NCBI GenBank assembly: GCA_903881475.1
Contig: CAIRTK010000066.1
Location: 1 to 64,000, forward strand
DNA: 64,000 bases
Direction of reading: 5' to 3'
Origin: an uncultured Opitutia bacterium
Lineage (GTDB): Bacteria > Verrucomicrobiota > Verrucomicrobiia > Opitutales > Opitutaceae
Both the position numbers and the translations under genes were made by a program. Each line of letters begins with the position of its first letter. Within the stretch, counting starts at the first letter, position 1. Under the pieces are notes generated by a model. The model made no database searches and had not been told where the DNA came from. It was given only the letters and a program-made list of their open reading frames with translations. Below are positions 1 to 10,594 of the stretch, one piece after another.

Positions 1-140
1 ATTATATCGAGACGTTTTACAACCCGACGAGACGCCACAGCTCGCTCGGTCAGATCTCACCTGTGGCCTACGAAATACAACAACAACCGAAAGACATCAA
101 AGCCGCCTGAATTGGTGTCCATTCTTTCGAGGCAAGCCCA
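1..140 (+). mobile_element. Right end of an IS3-family insertion sequence
   Basis: The window opens inside the element. The last 35 codons of an IS3-type transposase (3-110) are followed at about 113-140 by a segment starting TGGTGTCCATTC and ending GGCAAGCCCA, which has the look of an IS3-group terminal inverted repeat. Immediately beyond it an unrelated gene remnant (copper amine oxidase) begins in mid-frame, so the element end is placed at about 140. The left end lies outside the window, so neither the matching inverted repeat nor a target duplication can be checked here. Confidence 0.75.
3..110 (+). CDS. IS3-family transposase (OrfB), C-terminal end only
   Basis: Reading from base 3 gives 35 residues starting YIETFYNPTRRHSSLGQISP and stopping at TGA 108-110. 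The Y-I-x-x-F-Y-N-x-x-R-x-H-S-S-L-G block followed by S-P-x-x-Y/F-E is the hallmark C-terminus of the DDE integrase (OrfB) of IS3 elements, just after the catalytic glutamate. Everything upstream, including the D-D-E residues, lies outside the window, so whether the enzyme is intact cannot be judged. Confidence 0.85.
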   Translation, partial: YIETFYNPTRRHSSLGQISPVAYEIQQQPKDIKAA

Positions 141-297
141 CACCTTTGGCCACACCCATCTGGCCCGGCCGGAGGACTATCCGGTCATGCCCGCGGCATA
201 CATCGGGTTCATGCTCAAACCCAACGGCTTTTTCACCGCGAACCCCGGCAACGACGTCCCGCCCTCGATGGCGCAGGCCGGGCACGGCTCGGCCTGA
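140..297 (+). pseudogene. 3' remnant of a copper-containing (primary) amine oxidase gene
   Basis: The frame from about 139 to TGA 295-297 reads HTFGHTHLARPEDYPVMPAA and continues with GFMLKPNGFF and DVPPS. This matches the C-terminal block of copper/TPQ amine oxidases (typically W-H-T-F-G-x-T-H-x-P-R-x-E-D-W-P-V-M-P ... G-F-M-L-K-P-x-G-F-F ... N-P-x-x-D-V-P). These enzymes are about 650 residues; only about 50 remain. The IS3 end lies directly against the His-Thr-Phe-Gly codons, so the element appears to have inserted into this gene. No promoter or start codon of its own is present. Confidence 0.75.
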
Positions 298-549
298 ACG
301 GGGCCCGGCCCGGGAGCGCCGGTAGCGGCCGACTTGAGAAGGCTGGGGGGCTACGCTATCCAGCCCAGCCTCCTTATCCCGGCTGTTGCGGAAGCAGCAC
401 GAAGGACGGAATGCCGTTTCCGACTGCCGAAGGTATTCCCGGCTAGCCGGCCGGGAAGATTTCCGATTCATTGGCGAAACATTACCTGCCGACGCCTGCC
501 CTAGATGGCGCCTGTGCCGGCAAGGGCCGGCGGATCTCCTTAATTTTAT
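298..549. other. Intergenic region upstream of the RND efflux operon
   Basis: No credible gene is seen in these 252 bases. The stretch is GC-rich and ends in an AT-rich patch (about 538-549, TCCTTAATTTTAT) just before the efflux adaptor start, where a promoter or leader would be expected. I see no clear regulator gene or terminator hairpin with a T-run. Confidence 0.4.
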
Positions 550-1722
550 ATGACGACGCCTCCTACCGAAGAAAAACCCGCCCGGAAGTCCGCCTGGAAG
601 CGGTGGGTGTATGTGATCCTCATCGTGATCGTGCTCCTGGCACTGCTCGTCTGGCGGCAGCGGTCCACGGGCCGGCCGATGATGGCCCGCGGCGCGAAGG
701 CGCCGCCCACCGCGCTGCCGGTGGTGGTCCACACCGCGGCTCTGGGTGACATCGATATCTACCTCGATGGCCTCGGCACGGTGACTCCCCTCGCGACGGT
801 CACGCTCCGGACGCAGATCAGCGGCCAGCTCACCAAGGTCGCGTTTACTGAAGGCCAGATGGTTGAAAAGGGGGCTGTTCTGGCCACCATCGATCCCCGG
901 CCGTACCAGGCGGCGCTGGAACAATACCAAGGTCAGCTCCGGCAGGCCCAGGCCCAGCTGGCGGAGGCCCGGATTGACCTGTCCCGCTATGAAACCCTTT
1001 CGGAACAGGACTCGATCGCGAAGCAGCAGGTGGATTCCGCGCGCGCCCTCGTCACGCAATACGAGGGTCTGGTCCAGACCGGTCAGGCCAATGTGGATAG
1101 TGCCAAGCTGAACCTCGCCTACTGCCAGGTGATCGCCCCGGTCGCCGGCCGGGTGGGCCTGCGCATGGTGGACGAGGGTAACTATGTCACTCCGGGCGAC
1201 GCCAACGGCCTCGTCGTCCTGACGCGCGTCAAGCCGATCACGGTCATCTTCACCGTCCCGGAGCAGCAGATGCTGGCGGTTGCGTCCCGGCTTCATTCCG
1301 GGGCCACGATCCCGGTGGAGGCCTTCGACCAGAACCAGACGCGCAAACTGGCGGGCGGCACCTTGAGTGCGATCGACAACCAGGTGGATACCACCACGGG
1401 GACATTCCGGCTCCGCGCGGTCTTTGCCAACGAGGACGAGAGCCTCTTCCCGAACCAATTCGTCAATGTCCGCATGCTGCTCGATACGCAGCACAACGTG
1501 ATCGTGATCCCCACGGCCGGCATCGAGCGCAACCAGCTCGGCACCTTCGTCTACATCGTAAAGCCGGACAATACCGTGGCGATCCACCCGGTGACGCTCG
1601 GCACGACCGAGGGCGAGCACGTGGCGATCGCCAGCGGCCTGAAGGTGGGCGAGCGCGTCGTGGTGGACGGGGCCGACCGCCTGACCGACGGCGTGCCCGT
1701 GACCGTGCAGGCTGAAAAATGA
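550..1722 (+). CDS. mdtA: RND efflux periplasmic adaptor (MdtA/AcrA-type membrane fusion protein)
   Basis: This 390-residue protein links an RND pump to an outer-membrane channel in the periplasm. A short basic cytoplasmic tail is followed by one membrane segment (about residues 19-37) and then a lipoyl half ([18 protein letters not shown]), a long alpha-hairpin rich in Gln/Ala (about 120-190), the second lipoyl half ([18 protein letters not shown]), and beta-barrel and membrane-proximal domains to the C-terminus. That order and length are typical of MdtA. Its stop overlaps the start of the next gene (ATGA, 1719-1722), so it is translationally coupled to the pumps. The symbol is by similarity; the substrates are unknown. 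Confidence 0.9.
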   Translation: MTTPPTEEKPARKSAWKRWVYVILIVIVLLALLVWRQRSTGRPMMARGAKAPPTALPVVVHTAALGDIDIYLDGLGTVTPLATVTLRTQISGQLTKVAFTEGQMVEKGAVLATIDPRPYQAALEQYQGQLRQAQAQLAEARIDLSRYETLSEQDSIAKQQVDSARALVTQYEGLVQTGQANVDSAKLNLAYCQVIAPVAGRVGLRMVDEGNYVTPGDANGLVVLTRVKPITVIFTVPEQQMLAVASRLHSGATIPVEAFDQNQTRKLAGGTLSAIDNQVDTTTGTFRLRAVFANEDESLFPNQFVNVRMLLDTQHNVIVIPTAGIERNQLGTFVYIVKPDNTVAIHPVTLGTTEGEHVAIASGLKVGERVVVDGADRLTDGVPVTVQAEK

Positions 1723-4700
1723 GCCCCTCGCGCCTCTTCATCCTCCGGCCGGTGGCGACGACGCTGTTCATGGCGGCGATCCTCCTGGCCGGCCTGATGT
1801 CCTACCATCAGCTACCGCTCTCCACTTTGCCGGAGGTGGATTACCCGACGATCCAGGTGCAGACCTTTTATCCCGGCGCGAGCCCGGACGTGATCACGTC
1901 CTCCGTCACCGCGCCGCTCGAACGCCAACTCGGCCAGATCCCGGGCCTGAAGCAGATGTCGTCCACCAGCTCGGCGGGCGCCTCGGTGATCACACTGCAG
2001 TTCACGCTCGACCTGCAGATCGACGTGGCCGAGCAGGAAGTGCAGGCCGCCATCAACGCGGCGGGCAACCTGCTGCCGGCCGACCTGCCGGCGCCGCCCA
2101 TCTACGCCAAGGTCAACCCGGCGGACGCCCCGATCCTCTCCCTCGCGCTGACCTCGAAGACCATGCCGCTGACGCAGGTCGAGGATTTCGCCGACACGCG
2201 CCTGGCGCAAAAAATCTCCCAGCTGTCGGGCGTCGGCCTCGTGACCCTCGGCGGCGGCCAGCGCCAGTCGATGCGGGTCCGCGTCAACCCGCGCCTGCTC
2301 GCGGCCTACGGGCTGAACCTTGACGACCTGCGGACGTCGGTCTCGGCCAACAACGCCAACGCGCCGAAGGGCAGCTTTGAGGGGCCGACCCGCGCCTTCA
2401 GCATCGACGCCAACGACCAGCTGAAGTCGCCGGCCGAGTACAAGAACCTCATCATCGCCTACCGCAAGGGCTCGCCGGTCCGCCTCGCCGACGTCGCCAC
2501 GGTCGAGAACGCCGCCGAAAACTCAAAGCTCGCGGCGTGGGCCAACGCGGTGCCGGCCATCATCCTGAACATCCAGCGGCAGCCGGGAGCCAACGTGATC
2601 GAGGTGGTGGAAAGCATCCGCACGCTCCTGCCGGCCCTCAAGGCCGCGCTGCCCGCCGCGATTGACGTGGCGATCATCACCGACCGCACGACGACCATCC
2701 GGGCGTCCGTCCACGACGTGACGGTGGAACTCTCGCTGGCCGTCGTCCTCGTCGTGGCGGTGATCTTCGTGTTCCTGCGCAACCTCCCGGCGACCCTGAT
2801 CCCGAGCCTGTCGGTGCCGCTCTCGCTGGTCGGCACCTTCGCGGTCATGTACCTGCTCGGGTTCAGCCTGAACAACCTGACCCTGATGTCGCTGACGATC
2901 GCCTCGGGCTTCGTCGTCGATGACTCGATCGTGATGATCGAGAACATCGCCCGCTACGTGGAAGCGGGCGAACCGCCGCTGGAGGCGGCGCTCAAGGGCG
3001 CCTCCCAGATCGGGTTCACCATCATCTCGCTCACGATCTCGCTGATCGCGGTGCTCATCCCGCTGCTCTTCATGAGCGACGTGGAAGGGCGGCTGTTCCG
3101 CGAGTTCGCGATCACCCTCGCCGTCACGATCCTGATTTCCGCCGTGGTCTCGCTGACCCTGGTGCCGATGATGTGTGCCAAGTTGCTCAAGCACCGGCCG
3201 CACGCGGCCGAGCCGGCCTGGAGCCGCCGGGTGGGCGAGTGGTTCGACGCGCTGATCGCGCGCTACGGCCGGATGCTCGAGTGGGTGTTTGACCATCAGA
3301 CGCTGACCCTCGCGGTCGCGGTCGGGACGCTGGTCCTTACGGGCGTCCTCTACCTCGTGATCCCGAAGGGGTTTTTCCCCGTGCAGGACACCGGGCTGCT
3401 CCAGGTCATCACCGAGGCGCCGCAGTCGGTGTCCTATGGCTACATGGCGAAGCAGCAGCACGCCCTCGCGGACATCATCCTCAAGGACCCGGATGTCGAG
3501 AGCCTGACGTCCTTCATCGGCGTCGATGGCACCAACACGACGCTCAATGTCGGGCGGATGATGGTGAACCTGAAGCCGCGCGAAAAGCGCCATACGACGG
3601 CGACCCAGATCATCGCCCGGCTGCAGGCGGAGGCCGCGCCGCTGACGGATATCTCGGCTTACTTTCAGCCGGTGCAGGACCTGACGGTGGACGACCACAT
3701 CAGCCGGAACCAGTACCAGCTTTCCCTCCAGAGCGCGAATCCCGTGGAACTTGCGAAGTGGACTGCTGCGCTGACTGACCGCCTGCGCAAGCTGCCGCAA
3801 CTGGCCGACGTGACGAGCGACCTCGCACAGAAGGGCCTCGCGGCCTACATCGTGGTCAACCGGGACACGGCGGCGCGGCTGGGCATCACGACGTCGACGA
3901 TCGACAACGCGCTCTACGACGCCTTCGGCCAGCGGATCATTTCCACCATCTTCACCGAGTCGAACCAGTACCGGGTGATCCTCGAGGCCAATCCTGCCCT
4001 GCAGCGTTCGCCGGAATCGCTCTACCAGATCTATGTGCCCTCGGCCGCCGGCGGGCAGGTGCCGCTCTCCGCGATCGCGCGGGTGGAGGAGCGGGTCGAG
4101 CCGCTCGTCATCAATCACCTGAGCCAGTTCCCCTCGAATTCGATCTCCTTCAACCTGCCCCGCAGTGGTTCGCTCGGCAAGGCCGTCACCGCGATCCGGC
4201 AGGCGGAAGCGGACATCGGGATGGGCTCCAGCATCATCACGAAATTCCAGGGCGCCGCGGCCTCGTTTGAAACCTCCCAGTCCCACGAACTGTTCCTGAT
4301 CCTCGCGGCCATTGTGATCATGTACATCGTCCTCGGCGTCCTGTACGAGAGCTTCATCCACCCGGTCACGATCCTCTCGACGCTGCCGTCGGCCGGGGTG
4401 GGGGCGCTCCTCGCGCTCATGGTCACCGGCTCCGACCTCGGGGTGATCGGCATCATCGGCATCGTGCTGCTGATCGGCATCGTGAAGAAGAACGCGATCA
4501 TGATGATCGACTTCGCGCTCGATGCGGAGCGCAACGAAGGGCTCGCCCCGCGGCAGGCCATCACGCAGGCCTGCCTCCTGCGGTTCCGGCCGATCCTCAT
4601 GACTACGATGGCCGCGCTCCTCGGCGCACTGCCGCTCATGCTCGGCACGGGCACCGGCTCGGAGCTGCGTCATCCGCTGGGTGTCACGATCGTGGGCGGC

Positions 4701-4826
4701 CTGATCCTGAGCCAGCTCCTGACCCTCTTCACCACGCCGGTCATCTACCTGTGGTTCGACCGCGTGGCGGCGGCGTGGCGGAAACGGCGTGAGGCCGTGC
4801 GGGTCGCGATGGAGGGGTCGCGGTGA
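1719..4826 (+). CDS. mdtB: RND multidrug efflux transporter, inner-membrane pump (MdtB-like)
   Basis: A 1035-residue HAE-1-type RND pump that drives drug export with the proton gradient. The N-terminus ([18 protein letters not shown]) is the first transmembrane helix, followed by a large periplasmic porter loop, the central membrane bundle, a second porter loop and the last bundle. The proton-relay residues are visible: paired Asp in [14 protein letters not shown] of TM4 and the conserved Lys in [15 protein letters not shown] of TM10. It overlaps the adaptor by four bases and the next pump by four bases (GTGA). Two different RND pumps behind one adaptor is the MdtBC arrangement, where the pumps form a heterotrimer. 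Confidence 0.92.
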   Translation: MSPSRLFILRPVATTLFMAAILLAGLMSYHQLPLSTLPEVDYPTIQVQTFYPGASPDVITSSVTAPLERQLGQIPGLKQMSSTSSAGASVITLQFTLDLQIDVAEQEVQAAINAAGNLLPADLPAPPIYAKVNPADAPILSLALTSKTMPLTQVEDFADTRLAQKISQLSGVGLVTLGGGQRQSMRVRVNPRLLAAYGLNLDDLRTSVSANNANAPKGSFEGPTRAFSIDANDQLKSPAEYKNLIIAYRKGSPVRLADVATVENAAENSKLAAWANAVPAIILNIQRQPGANVIEVVESIRTLLPALKAALPAAIDVAIITDRTTTIRASVHDVTVELSLAVVLVVAVIFVFLRNLPATLIPSLSVPLSLVGTFAVMYLLGFSLNNLTLMSLTIASGFVVDDSIVMIENIARYVEAGEPPLEAALKGASQIGFTIISLTISLIAVLIPLLFMSDVEGRLFREFAITLAVTILISAVVSLTLVPMMCAKLLKHRPHAAEPAWSRRVGEWFDALIARYGRMLEWVFDHQTLTLAVAVGTLVLTGVLYLVIPKGFFPVQDTGLLQVITEAPQSVSYGYMAKQQHALADIILKDPDVESLTSFIGVDGTNTTLNVGRMMVNLKPREKRHTTATQIIARLQAEAAPLTDISAYFQPVQDLTVDDHISRNQYQLSLQSANPVELAKWTAALTDRLRKLPQLADVTSDLAQKGLAAYIVVNRDTAARLGITTSTIDNALYDAFGQRIISTIFTESNQYRVILEANPALQRSPESLYQIYVPSAAGGQVPLSAIARVEERVEPLVINHLSQFPSNSISFNLPRSGSLGKAVTAIRQAEADIGMGSSIITKFQGAAASFETSQSHELFLILAAIVIMYIVLGVLYESFIHPVTILSTLPSAGVGALLALMVTGSDLGVIGIIGIVLLIGIVKKNAIMMIDFALDAERNEGLAPRQAITQACLLRFRPILMTTMAALLGALPLMLGTGTGSELRHPLGVTIVGGLILSQLLTLFTTPVIYLWFDRVAAAWRKRREAVRVAMEGSR

Positions 4827-7800
4827 ACCCGTTCGAGCCGTTTGTCCGGCGGCCGGTGGCGACGACCCTGGTCTCGCTCGGGCTCGTGCTGGCCGGCGCG
4901 GCGGCGTATTTCCAGCTGCCCGTCGCCCCGCTGCCGAAGATCGACATCCCGGTGATCGCCGTGCAGGCCGGCATGGCCGGGGCGAGTCCGGAAGTGATGG
5001 CCCGCAGCGTGGCGACTCCGCTCGAGCGCCACCTCGGCGCCATTGCCGGCGTGAGCCAGATGAGTTCGTTCAGCACCGTGGGCTCCACGCAGGTCATCCT
5101 GGTGTTCGATCTCAACCGGGATCCCGACGGTTCCGCCCGCGACGTTCAGGCGGCCATCAACGCCGCGAAGGCGGACCTGCCGGTGGCCCTGCGGTCGAAT
5201 CCCACCTACCAAAAATTCGATCCGGCGTCGGAGCCCATCCTGATCCTGTCCCTGACCTCCGACACGCTCACGCAGGGCCAGCTCTATGATGCGGCGGCCA
5301 CGATCCTGCAGCAGCCCCTGTCGCAGGTGCCCGGCGTCGGCAACGTCAACATCGGCGGCAGCTCGCTGCCGGCGGTCCGCGTGGAGGTCAACCCGACGGC
5401 CCTGTTTAAGTACGGCATCGGCCTGGAAAACGTGCGGGCGGCCCTGGCCAACGCGAACGCGGACAGCCCGAAGGGCGCGATCGAGAACGACCGCTACCAC
5501 TGGCAGATCTACAGCAACGATCAGGCCGAGACCGCCGCGCAGTACCAGAACCTGATCGTGGCCTACCGGAACGGCGCCCCGATCCGCCTCTCCACCGTCG
5601 CTGATGTCACCGATTCGGTCGAGGACACCCGCAACATGGGCGTCTCGAACGACCGGGCGGCGGTGCTCGTGTTCATTTCCCGCCAGGCCGGCGCGAACAT
5701 CATCGAGACCATCGGCCGGGTGAAGGCGCTGCTGCCGGCCCTGCAGGCGGCGATCCCCGGCACGGCGCTGATCAATGTCGCGGTGGACCGCAGCACCATG
5801 ATCCAGGCCTCGCTGCGGGATGCGCAGCTTTCGCTGGTGATCGCCGTGCTGCTGGTCGTCCTCGTGGTCTACGGTTTCCTCGGTGACGGCTATGCGACGC
5901 TGATCCCGGGCCTGGCCGTGCCCTTGTCGATCGTCGGCACGTTCGGGGCGATGTACCTCCTGGATTACACGCTCGATACCTTCTCCCTCATCGCCCTCAC
6001 GATCGCGACCGGGTTCGTGGTCGATGACGCGATTGTCGTGATGGAGAACACCGTCCGCCACATGGAGCTCGGTACGCCGCGCTTCGAGGCCGCGCTGATC
6101 GGCGTGAAGGAAGTGGGCTTCACGGTCCTCTCAATGACGCTTTCGTTGCTCGCGGTCTTCAGCCCGATTCTCTTCATGGGCGGAATCGCCGGGCGGCTCT
6201 TTCATGAGTTCGCGGCGACCCTGTCGGTGGCGATCGTGATCTCGATGGTGGTGTCGCTCACGACGACCCCGATGATGTGCGCGCTGATCCTGCGCGATCC
6301 CCGGCAGCACCGGCCCGGTGTGCTGCACCGGTGGAGCGAGCGCTTTTTCCAGAAACTGCTCCATGGCTACGAGGGCTCGCTGCTCTGGGCCCTGCGGCAC
6401 CAGTGGCTCGTCCTGGGGATTCTCGTCGCCACCGTGGTGTTCAACGTGGTGCTCTTCATCGGCGTGCGCAAAGGCTTCGCGCCGCAGGAGGACACGGGGC
6501 TCCTGCGCGGGTTCGTCTCGGCCGACCAGACCAGTTCCTTCCAGCGGATGACGCCAAAGCTGCGGCAGTTTGTGGACATCGTGCAGGCCGACCCGGCGGT
6601 GCAGACCGTCGTGGGGACCCTGTCCAGCGGGGCGAACAGCGCCAAGATGTTCGTCAGCCTGAAGCCCCTCGCCGAGCGGAAGGTGTCGGCCGAGGAGATC
6701 ATCAACCGGCTGCGGCCGCAGCTGACCCACGTGGCCGGGGCCACCCTTTACCTGAACGCGGTCCAGACGATGCGCGGGGGCGGCGGGGGCGGGGGCCAGG
6801 CCAGCAGCGCCACCTACCAATACAGCCTGACGGCCGATGATCTCGGCGAGCTGCGTTTATGGACGGACAAACTCGTCCAAGCGATGAAGACCGATCCCCT
6901 CTTCCTCGACGTCAGTTCCGACCAGCAGGACAAGGGTCTGAAAGCGGAGCTGACGATCGATCGCGACAGCGCGGCCCGCCTGGGCCTGACCAATATCGGC
7001 CAGGTCGACAGCACGCTGTACGATGCGTTTGGCCAGCGCCTGGTGTCGACGATCTACAAATCCCTGAACCAGTACCATGTGGTCATGACGGTCCAGCCGC
7101 AGTTCTGGCAGGACCCCTCGGTCCTGAATAGCATCTATGTGAGCACCTCCGGCGGCAGCCTCTCCGGGACGCAGGCCTCGAATGTCGCGGCCGGCACCGT
7201 CGTGACGGCGGCTGCGCCGACCGCCGCCTCGGCCGTGGCCGCGGACGCCGCGCGCAATGCCTCCGCCAATTCGATTGCGTCGACCGGCAAGGGCGCCACG
7301 TCCACCGCCCAGGCCGTCAGCACCTCGAAGTCCACGATGATCCCGCTGGCTGCCTTCACGCAGTCGCGGCTCGGCACGACGCCGCTCGCGGTCTCCCACC
7401 AGGGCGGATTTGTCACTTCCACGATCAGTTTCAGTCTCCCGCCCGGAAAATCGCTGAGTGAAGCCACCACGGCGCTCGAGCACCAGACGGCGTTGATCCG
7501 CCTGCCGACGACGATCAACGGCAGCTTCCAGGGCGGAGCCGCTGATTTTCGCAAGCTCAACACGGATACGCCGATGCTGATCCTGGGCGCCCTCCTCGCC
7601 ATCTACATCGTCCTCGGTGTGCTCTACGAGAGCTTCGCCCATCCGTTCACCATCCTGTCGACCCTGCCGTCGGCCGGGGTGGGGGCTTTCCTCGCCCTCA
7701 TCGTCTTCAACAATGAATTCAACATCATCGGCATGATGGGGCTCTTTCTCCTGATCGGCATCGTGAAGAAAAACGCCATCATGATGATCGACCTCGCAAT

Positions 7801-8125
7801 TGAGCTGGAACGCACCACCGGGATGAAGACGCGCGAGGCGATCTTCCAGGCGAGCCTGCTGCGGTTCCGGCCGATCATGATGACCACGCTGGCGGCGTTC
7901 CTCGGGGCGCTGCCGCTGGCGATCGGTTTCGGCAGCGGCGCCGAATTCCGCCGGCCGCTCGGTATCGCGGTCGCGGGCGGCCTGGTCGTGAGCCAGATCC
8001 TCACGATCTACACGACGCCCGTCGTCTACCTGTTTGTCGACCGCGTCTGCAAGTGGTGGGCCCGCCTGTGGGTAAGAATTCCACCCGGCCTGCCGCACTC
8101 CGACCCCGCCCAGTCCAAGGCCTGA
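4823..8125 (+). CDS. mdtC: RND multidrug efflux transporter, second inner-membrane pump (MdtC-like)
   Basis: The second RND pump of the operon, 1100 residues, starts with GTG overlapping the stop of the first. It keeps the family layout, with the paired Asp ([14 protein letters not shown]) and the TM10 Lys ([15 protein letters not shown]), so it should be active. It is about 60 residues longer than usual. The extra length is an Ala/Ser/Thr-rich low-complexity stretch at about residues 775-837, in the second porter loop between the IYVSTS strand and the conserved I-P-L-A-A-F strand. A second oddity is a run of seven glycines near residue 655. It probably pairs with the upstream pump as in MdtBC. 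Confidence 0.92.
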   Translation: MNPFEPFVRRPVATTLVSLGLVLAGAAAYFQLPVAPLPKIDIPVIAVQAGMAGASPEVMARSVATPLERHLGAIAGVSQMSSFSTVGSTQVILVFDLNRDPDGSARDVQAAINAAKADLPVALRSNPTYQKFDPASEPILILSLTSDTLTQGQLYDAAATILQQPLSQVPGVGNVNIGGSSLPAVRVEVNPTALFKYGIGLENVRAALANANADSPKGAIENDRYHWQIYSNDQAETAAQYQNLIVAYRNGAPIRLSTVADVTDSVEDTRNMGVSNDRAAVLVFISRQAGANIIETIGRVKALLPALQAAIPGTALINVAVDRSTMIQASLRDAQLSLVIAVLLVVLVVYGFLGDGYATLIPGLAVPLSIVGTFGAMYLLDYTLDTFSLIALTIATGFVVDDAIVVMENTVRHMELGTPRFEAALIGVKEVGFTVLSMTLSLLAVFSPILFMGGIAGRLFHEFAATLSVAIVISMVVSLTTTPMMCALILRDPRQHRPGVLHRWSERFFQKLLHGYEGSLLWALRHQWLVLGILVATVVFNVVLFIGVRKGFAPQEDTGLLRGFVSADQTSSFQRMTPKLRQFVDIVQADPAVQTVVGTLSSGANSAKMFVSLKPLAERKVSAEEIINRLRPQLTHVAGATLYLNAVQTMRGGGGGGGQASSATYQYSLTADDLGELRLWTDKLVQAMKTDPLFLDVSSDQQDKGLKAELTIDRDSAARLGLTNIGQVDSTLYDAFGQRLVSTIYKSLNQYHVVMTVQPQFWQDPSVLNSIYVSTSGGSLSGTQASNVAAGTVVTAAAPTAASAVAADAARNASANSIASTGKGATSTAQAVSTSKSTMIPLAAFTQSRLGTTPLAVSHQGGFVTSTISFSLPPGKSLSEATTALEHQTALIRLPTTINGSFQGGAADFRKLNTDTPMLILGALLAIYIVLGVLYESFAHPFTILSTLPSAGVGAFLALIVFNNEFNIIGMMGLFLLIGIVKKNAIMMIDLAIELERTTGMKTREAIFQASLLRFRPIMMTTLAAFLGALPLAIGFGSGAEFRRPLGIAVAGGLVVSQILTIYTTPVVYLFVDRVCKWWARLWVRIPPGLPHSDPAQSKA

Positions 8126-8142
8126 TCCTTTTCTTGCGCACC

Positions 8143-9627
8143 ATGAGTTCCTCGCCTTTCCGCTCCTCCGCCGCCCTTCGGTTTGCCTGCGCCTCGCTGG
8201 GCCTCTCTCTCATCGCGGGCTGCGCCGTAGGGCCGGCCTACGAGCGCCCGGCGCTTCTGGTGCTGCCCGCCACCTTCAAGGAAGCGGCCGGCTGGAAGGC
8301 GGCGACGCCGGGCGACGCCGCGTTCCGCGCCGCGTGGTGGGAAAATTTCCACGATCCGGTCCTGAACGAACTCGAGGGCCAAGTGGCGGCCTCGAACCAG
8401 TCCCTGCTACAGGCCGAGGCCAATTACAACCAGGCGCGCCAGATCGCCCGGGCCGACCGGGCGACTTTCTTTCCGTCTATTTCCGCCGTAGGGTCGGGCA
8501 CCAAGGCCCATGCGGGCGTGCCCGGTTCCACGACAACGTATTCGGCGGCGCTGCAGGGCACGTGGACGCCGGACTTCTGGGGCCGGGTCAGCCGCCTGAC
8601 GGAAGCTGACACCGCGGCCGCCCAGGCCAGCGCCGCCACGCTCGCCGCCGCCCGCCTCTCGACCCAGGCCACGCTCGCACAGGACTACATCGCGCTCCGC
8701 GTACTCGACGAAAAAAAGCGGCTCCTCGACAACCAGATCGAGAGCTACCGGCGCACCCTCCAGATTTCCCAGAACAAGTACAATGTTGGCGTCTCCGCGC
8801 GCAATGATGTCATCTCCGCGCAGGCCCAGCTCGATGCGACCCGCGCGCAGGCGATCGATGTCGGCGTGCAGCGGGCCGCCTACGAGCACGCGATCGCCGT
8901 CCTGACCGGCCGCGCTCCCGGGAGCCTGACGATCGCGGTGCAACCCGGCCTTGCCCTCGGCGTGCCGGACGTGCCGTTGCAGCTGCCGTCGGAACTCCTC
9001 GAGCGCCGTCCGGACATCGCCGCGGCCGAGCGCTCGGCCGCCGCGGCCAACGCGCGGGTGGGGATCCAGACCGCGGCGTATTTCCCGGACATCACGCTGT
9101 CGGCGGAAGGCGGCTACGAGGGTTCGCCGCTGGACCGGCTCTTCCGCGTTCCCTTCCGCTTCTGGAGCCTGGGACTGAACGCCAGCGAAACGCTGCTCGA
9201 CTTCGGCGAGAGGCGTGCGCTGGTGCAGGAGGCGCGCGCGGCTTATGACGCCAGCGTGGCCGGTTACCGCCAGACCGTGCTCGCGGCCTTCCAGCAGGTG
9301 GAGGACAACCTCGCGGGACTGCGGATCCAGGCGGAGGAGGCCAAGGTGCAGGACGCGGCGGTCGCCGAGGCGGCGGAAGCGGCGAGGATCACGATGAACG
9401 AATACAAGGCCGGCACGGTGGATTACACGACGGTCGTGACGGCCCAGGTGGCCGAGCTGAATGTGCGCGAGTCCGCGCTGGCCGTGCTGCAGAGCCGGCT
9501 GACCGAAACCGTGGCGCTGATCGAAGCCCTCGGCGGGGGCTGGCAAGCTTCAGATCTCCCAACGCCGGCGCAGACGCGGGCAGCCGAGCCGGCCGCCCCG
9601 GGCCGCGTGGCGGCGGCGAAGGAGTAG
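8143..9627 (+). CDS. Outer-membrane efflux lipoprotein (NodT/OprM family channel)
   Basis: A TolC-type outer-membrane channel of 494 residues that completes the RND complex. The start is ATG 8143 rather than the in-frame ATG-like codons inside the preceding pump gene, because it opens a lipoprotein signal peptide (FACASLGLSLIAGC, lipobox Cys at about residue 27) followed by the family's AVGPxYxRP motif. Two repeated outer-membrane efflux domains follow, including SAxxDVxxAxAxLxxxR-like helices and the E-R-R-P-D-I-A-A-A-E motif. It lies 17 bases after the second pump, so it is the fourth gene of the operon. The tail after about residue 465 is Ala/Pro-rich. Confidence 0.92.
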   Translation: MSSSPFRSSAALRFACASLGLSLIAGCAVGPAYERPALLVLPATFKEAAGWKAATPGDAAFRAAWWENFHDPVLNELEGQVAASNQSLLQAEANYNQARQIARADRATFFPSISAVGSGTKAHAGVPGSTTTYSAALQGTWTPDFWGRVSRLTEADTAAAQASAATLAAARLSTQATLAQDYIALRVLDEKKRLLDNQIESYRRTLQISQNKYNVGVSARNDVISAQAQLDATRAQAIDVGVQRAAYEHAIAVLTGRAPGSLTIAVQPGLALGVPDVPLQLPSELLERRPDIAAAERSAAAANARVGIQTAAYFPDITLSAEGGYEGSPLDRLFRVPFRFWSLGLNASETLLDFGERRALVQEARAAYDASVAGYRQTVLAAFQQVEDNLAGLRIQAEEAKVQDAAVAEAAEAARITMNEYKAGTVDYTTVVTAQVAELNVRESALAVLQSRLTETVALIEALGGGWQASDLPTPAQTRAAEPAAPGRVAAAKE

Positions 9628-9717
9628 CATTTCTCCCTGGCGAGAGCCCGGGAAATTTCAGCCGCGGGGTCGAGCGGGGGAGCTTGCCGTGGTGATATCC
9701 GGCCCACCTTGCCGAGC

Positions 9718-9729
9718 GCTCACGTGAGC
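9718..9729. promoter_or_regulatory. 12-bp perfect palindrome upstream of the ABC exporter operon
   Basis: GCTCACGTGAGC reads the same on both strands and sits about 60 bp upstream of the GGGT-type promoter motif. A perfect 12-mer in an otherwise gene-free 247-bp gap could be an operator, but only one copy was noticed and no regulator gene is adjacent. Confidence 0.25.
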
Positions 9730-9776
9730 CAGCGAAACCGCCAGGTTTCATTCCGGGCCAGGGATGACTCGTGCGA

Positions 9777-9818
9777 GGGTATCACCCCATAGCCTGTGCC
9801 CGTCGGCGGGCCTACACT
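9777..9818 (+). promoter_or_regulatory. Shared promoter motif, copy 1 (upstream of the ABC exporter)
   Basis: GGGTATCACCCCAT (9777-9790), then 21 bases, C, and the -10-like hexamer TACACT (9813-9818). The same 14-mer consensus GGGTWWCRCCCCAT occurs at 27144, 32809 and, inverted, at 25716, each upstream of a gene start. The inner GGGT-N3-ACCC is a dyad. With a normal 17-bp spacer the -35 hexamer would begin at the last base of the block, so the block could be an activator site just upstream of -35 or an extended sigma-factor -35 element. The distance to the ATG at 9875 leaves a leader of about 50 bases. Confidence 0.6.
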
Positions 9819-9874
9819 CACCGGGCGAGGAATCCACCATTGGTTGTCCGGTGAAGGATCCGACCGAAACGCCC

Positions 9875-10594
9875 ATGACCACCGCCAGCGCAACATCGAC
9901 CGAGACCCAGGCGATCGTCGCGACCGATCTGTCCAAATGGTTTGGCGAGGGAGAGACCCGGGTGACCGCCGTGGACGGGGTGGCGCTCACCGCCCACTTT
10001 GGTGAGATGCTGTTCATCGTCGGCCCGTCGGGCAGCGGCAAGACCACGCTCCTCAGCATGATCTCGGGCATTCTCCGGCCCAATGCCGGCATGGTCCAGG
10101 TCAAGGGGGCGGACATCTGGACGCTGAACAACGACCAGCTGGCCGATTTCCGCCTGAACACGGTCGGCTTTGTCTTCCAAGACTACCACCTGTTTCCCCG
10201 CCTGACCACGGCGGAGAATGTCGCGATTCCGTTGATCCTGAAGCGCCACAACTGGAGCGAGTCGATCGACCAGGCGAACCAATATCTCGAGATCGTCGGC
10301 CTGAAGGGCCGCGGCGAAACCCTGCCGGTGACGCTGTCGGGCGGCGAACAGCAGCGGGTGGCGATCGCCCGCGCGATCATCAGCCGCCCGGAGATCCTGA
10401 TCCTGGACGAACCGACCGCCTCCCTGGACGGGGACACCGGCCGGATGATCATCTCCTTCGTGAAGGAAAAAATCCTCAATGCGAGCCGCTGCATCCTGAT
10501 CGTCACCCATGATGCGCGCATCAACGAGTACGCGGACCGGATTCTCCATATGGAGGACGGCCACCTCACGGCGACCGACCAAGGAGCCGAATGA
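9875..10594 (+). CDS. ABC exporter ATP-binding protein (LolD/MacB/DevA-like)
   Basis: A 239-residue ATPase that powers the export complex encoded by the next three genes. It has Walker A GPSGSGKTT (about residues 50-58), the Q-loop in FQDYHLFPRLT, the signature LSGGEQQRVAIARA, Walker B ILILDEPTASLD and the switch His in VTHD. The ATG at 9875 is preferred over an upstream in-frame ATG because the family begins a few residues before the ATDLSKWFG strand. Its stop overlaps the adaptor start (ATGA 10591-10594). The order ATPase, HlyD-like protein, channel, FtsX-like permease resembles DevBCA-TolC systems. The substrate is unknown. Confidence 0.9.
   Translation: MTTASATSTETQAIVATDLSKWFGEGETRVTAVDGVALTAHFGEMLFIVGPSGSGKTTLLSMISGILRPNAGMVQVKGADIWTLNNDQLADFRLNTVGFVFQDYHLFPRLTTAENVAIPLILKRHNWSESIDQANQYLEIVGLKGRGETLPVTLSGGEQQRVAIARAIISRPEILILDEPTASLDGDTGRMIISFVKEKILNASRCILIVTHDARINEYADRILHMEDGHLTATDQGAE

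Noticed and set aside
2523-4673. 716-codon antisense open frame within the first RND pump gene
   Set aside because: Arg/Asp/His-rich composition typical of a GC-rich shadow frame; the opposite strand encodes a full RND pump with all motifs.
9760-9818. SigB-type promoter reading of the GGGTAT motif
   Set aside because: GGGTAT resembles a SigB -10, but the matching GTTT -35 element is not found 12-15 bases upstream of any copy, and conservation extends through CCCCAT.
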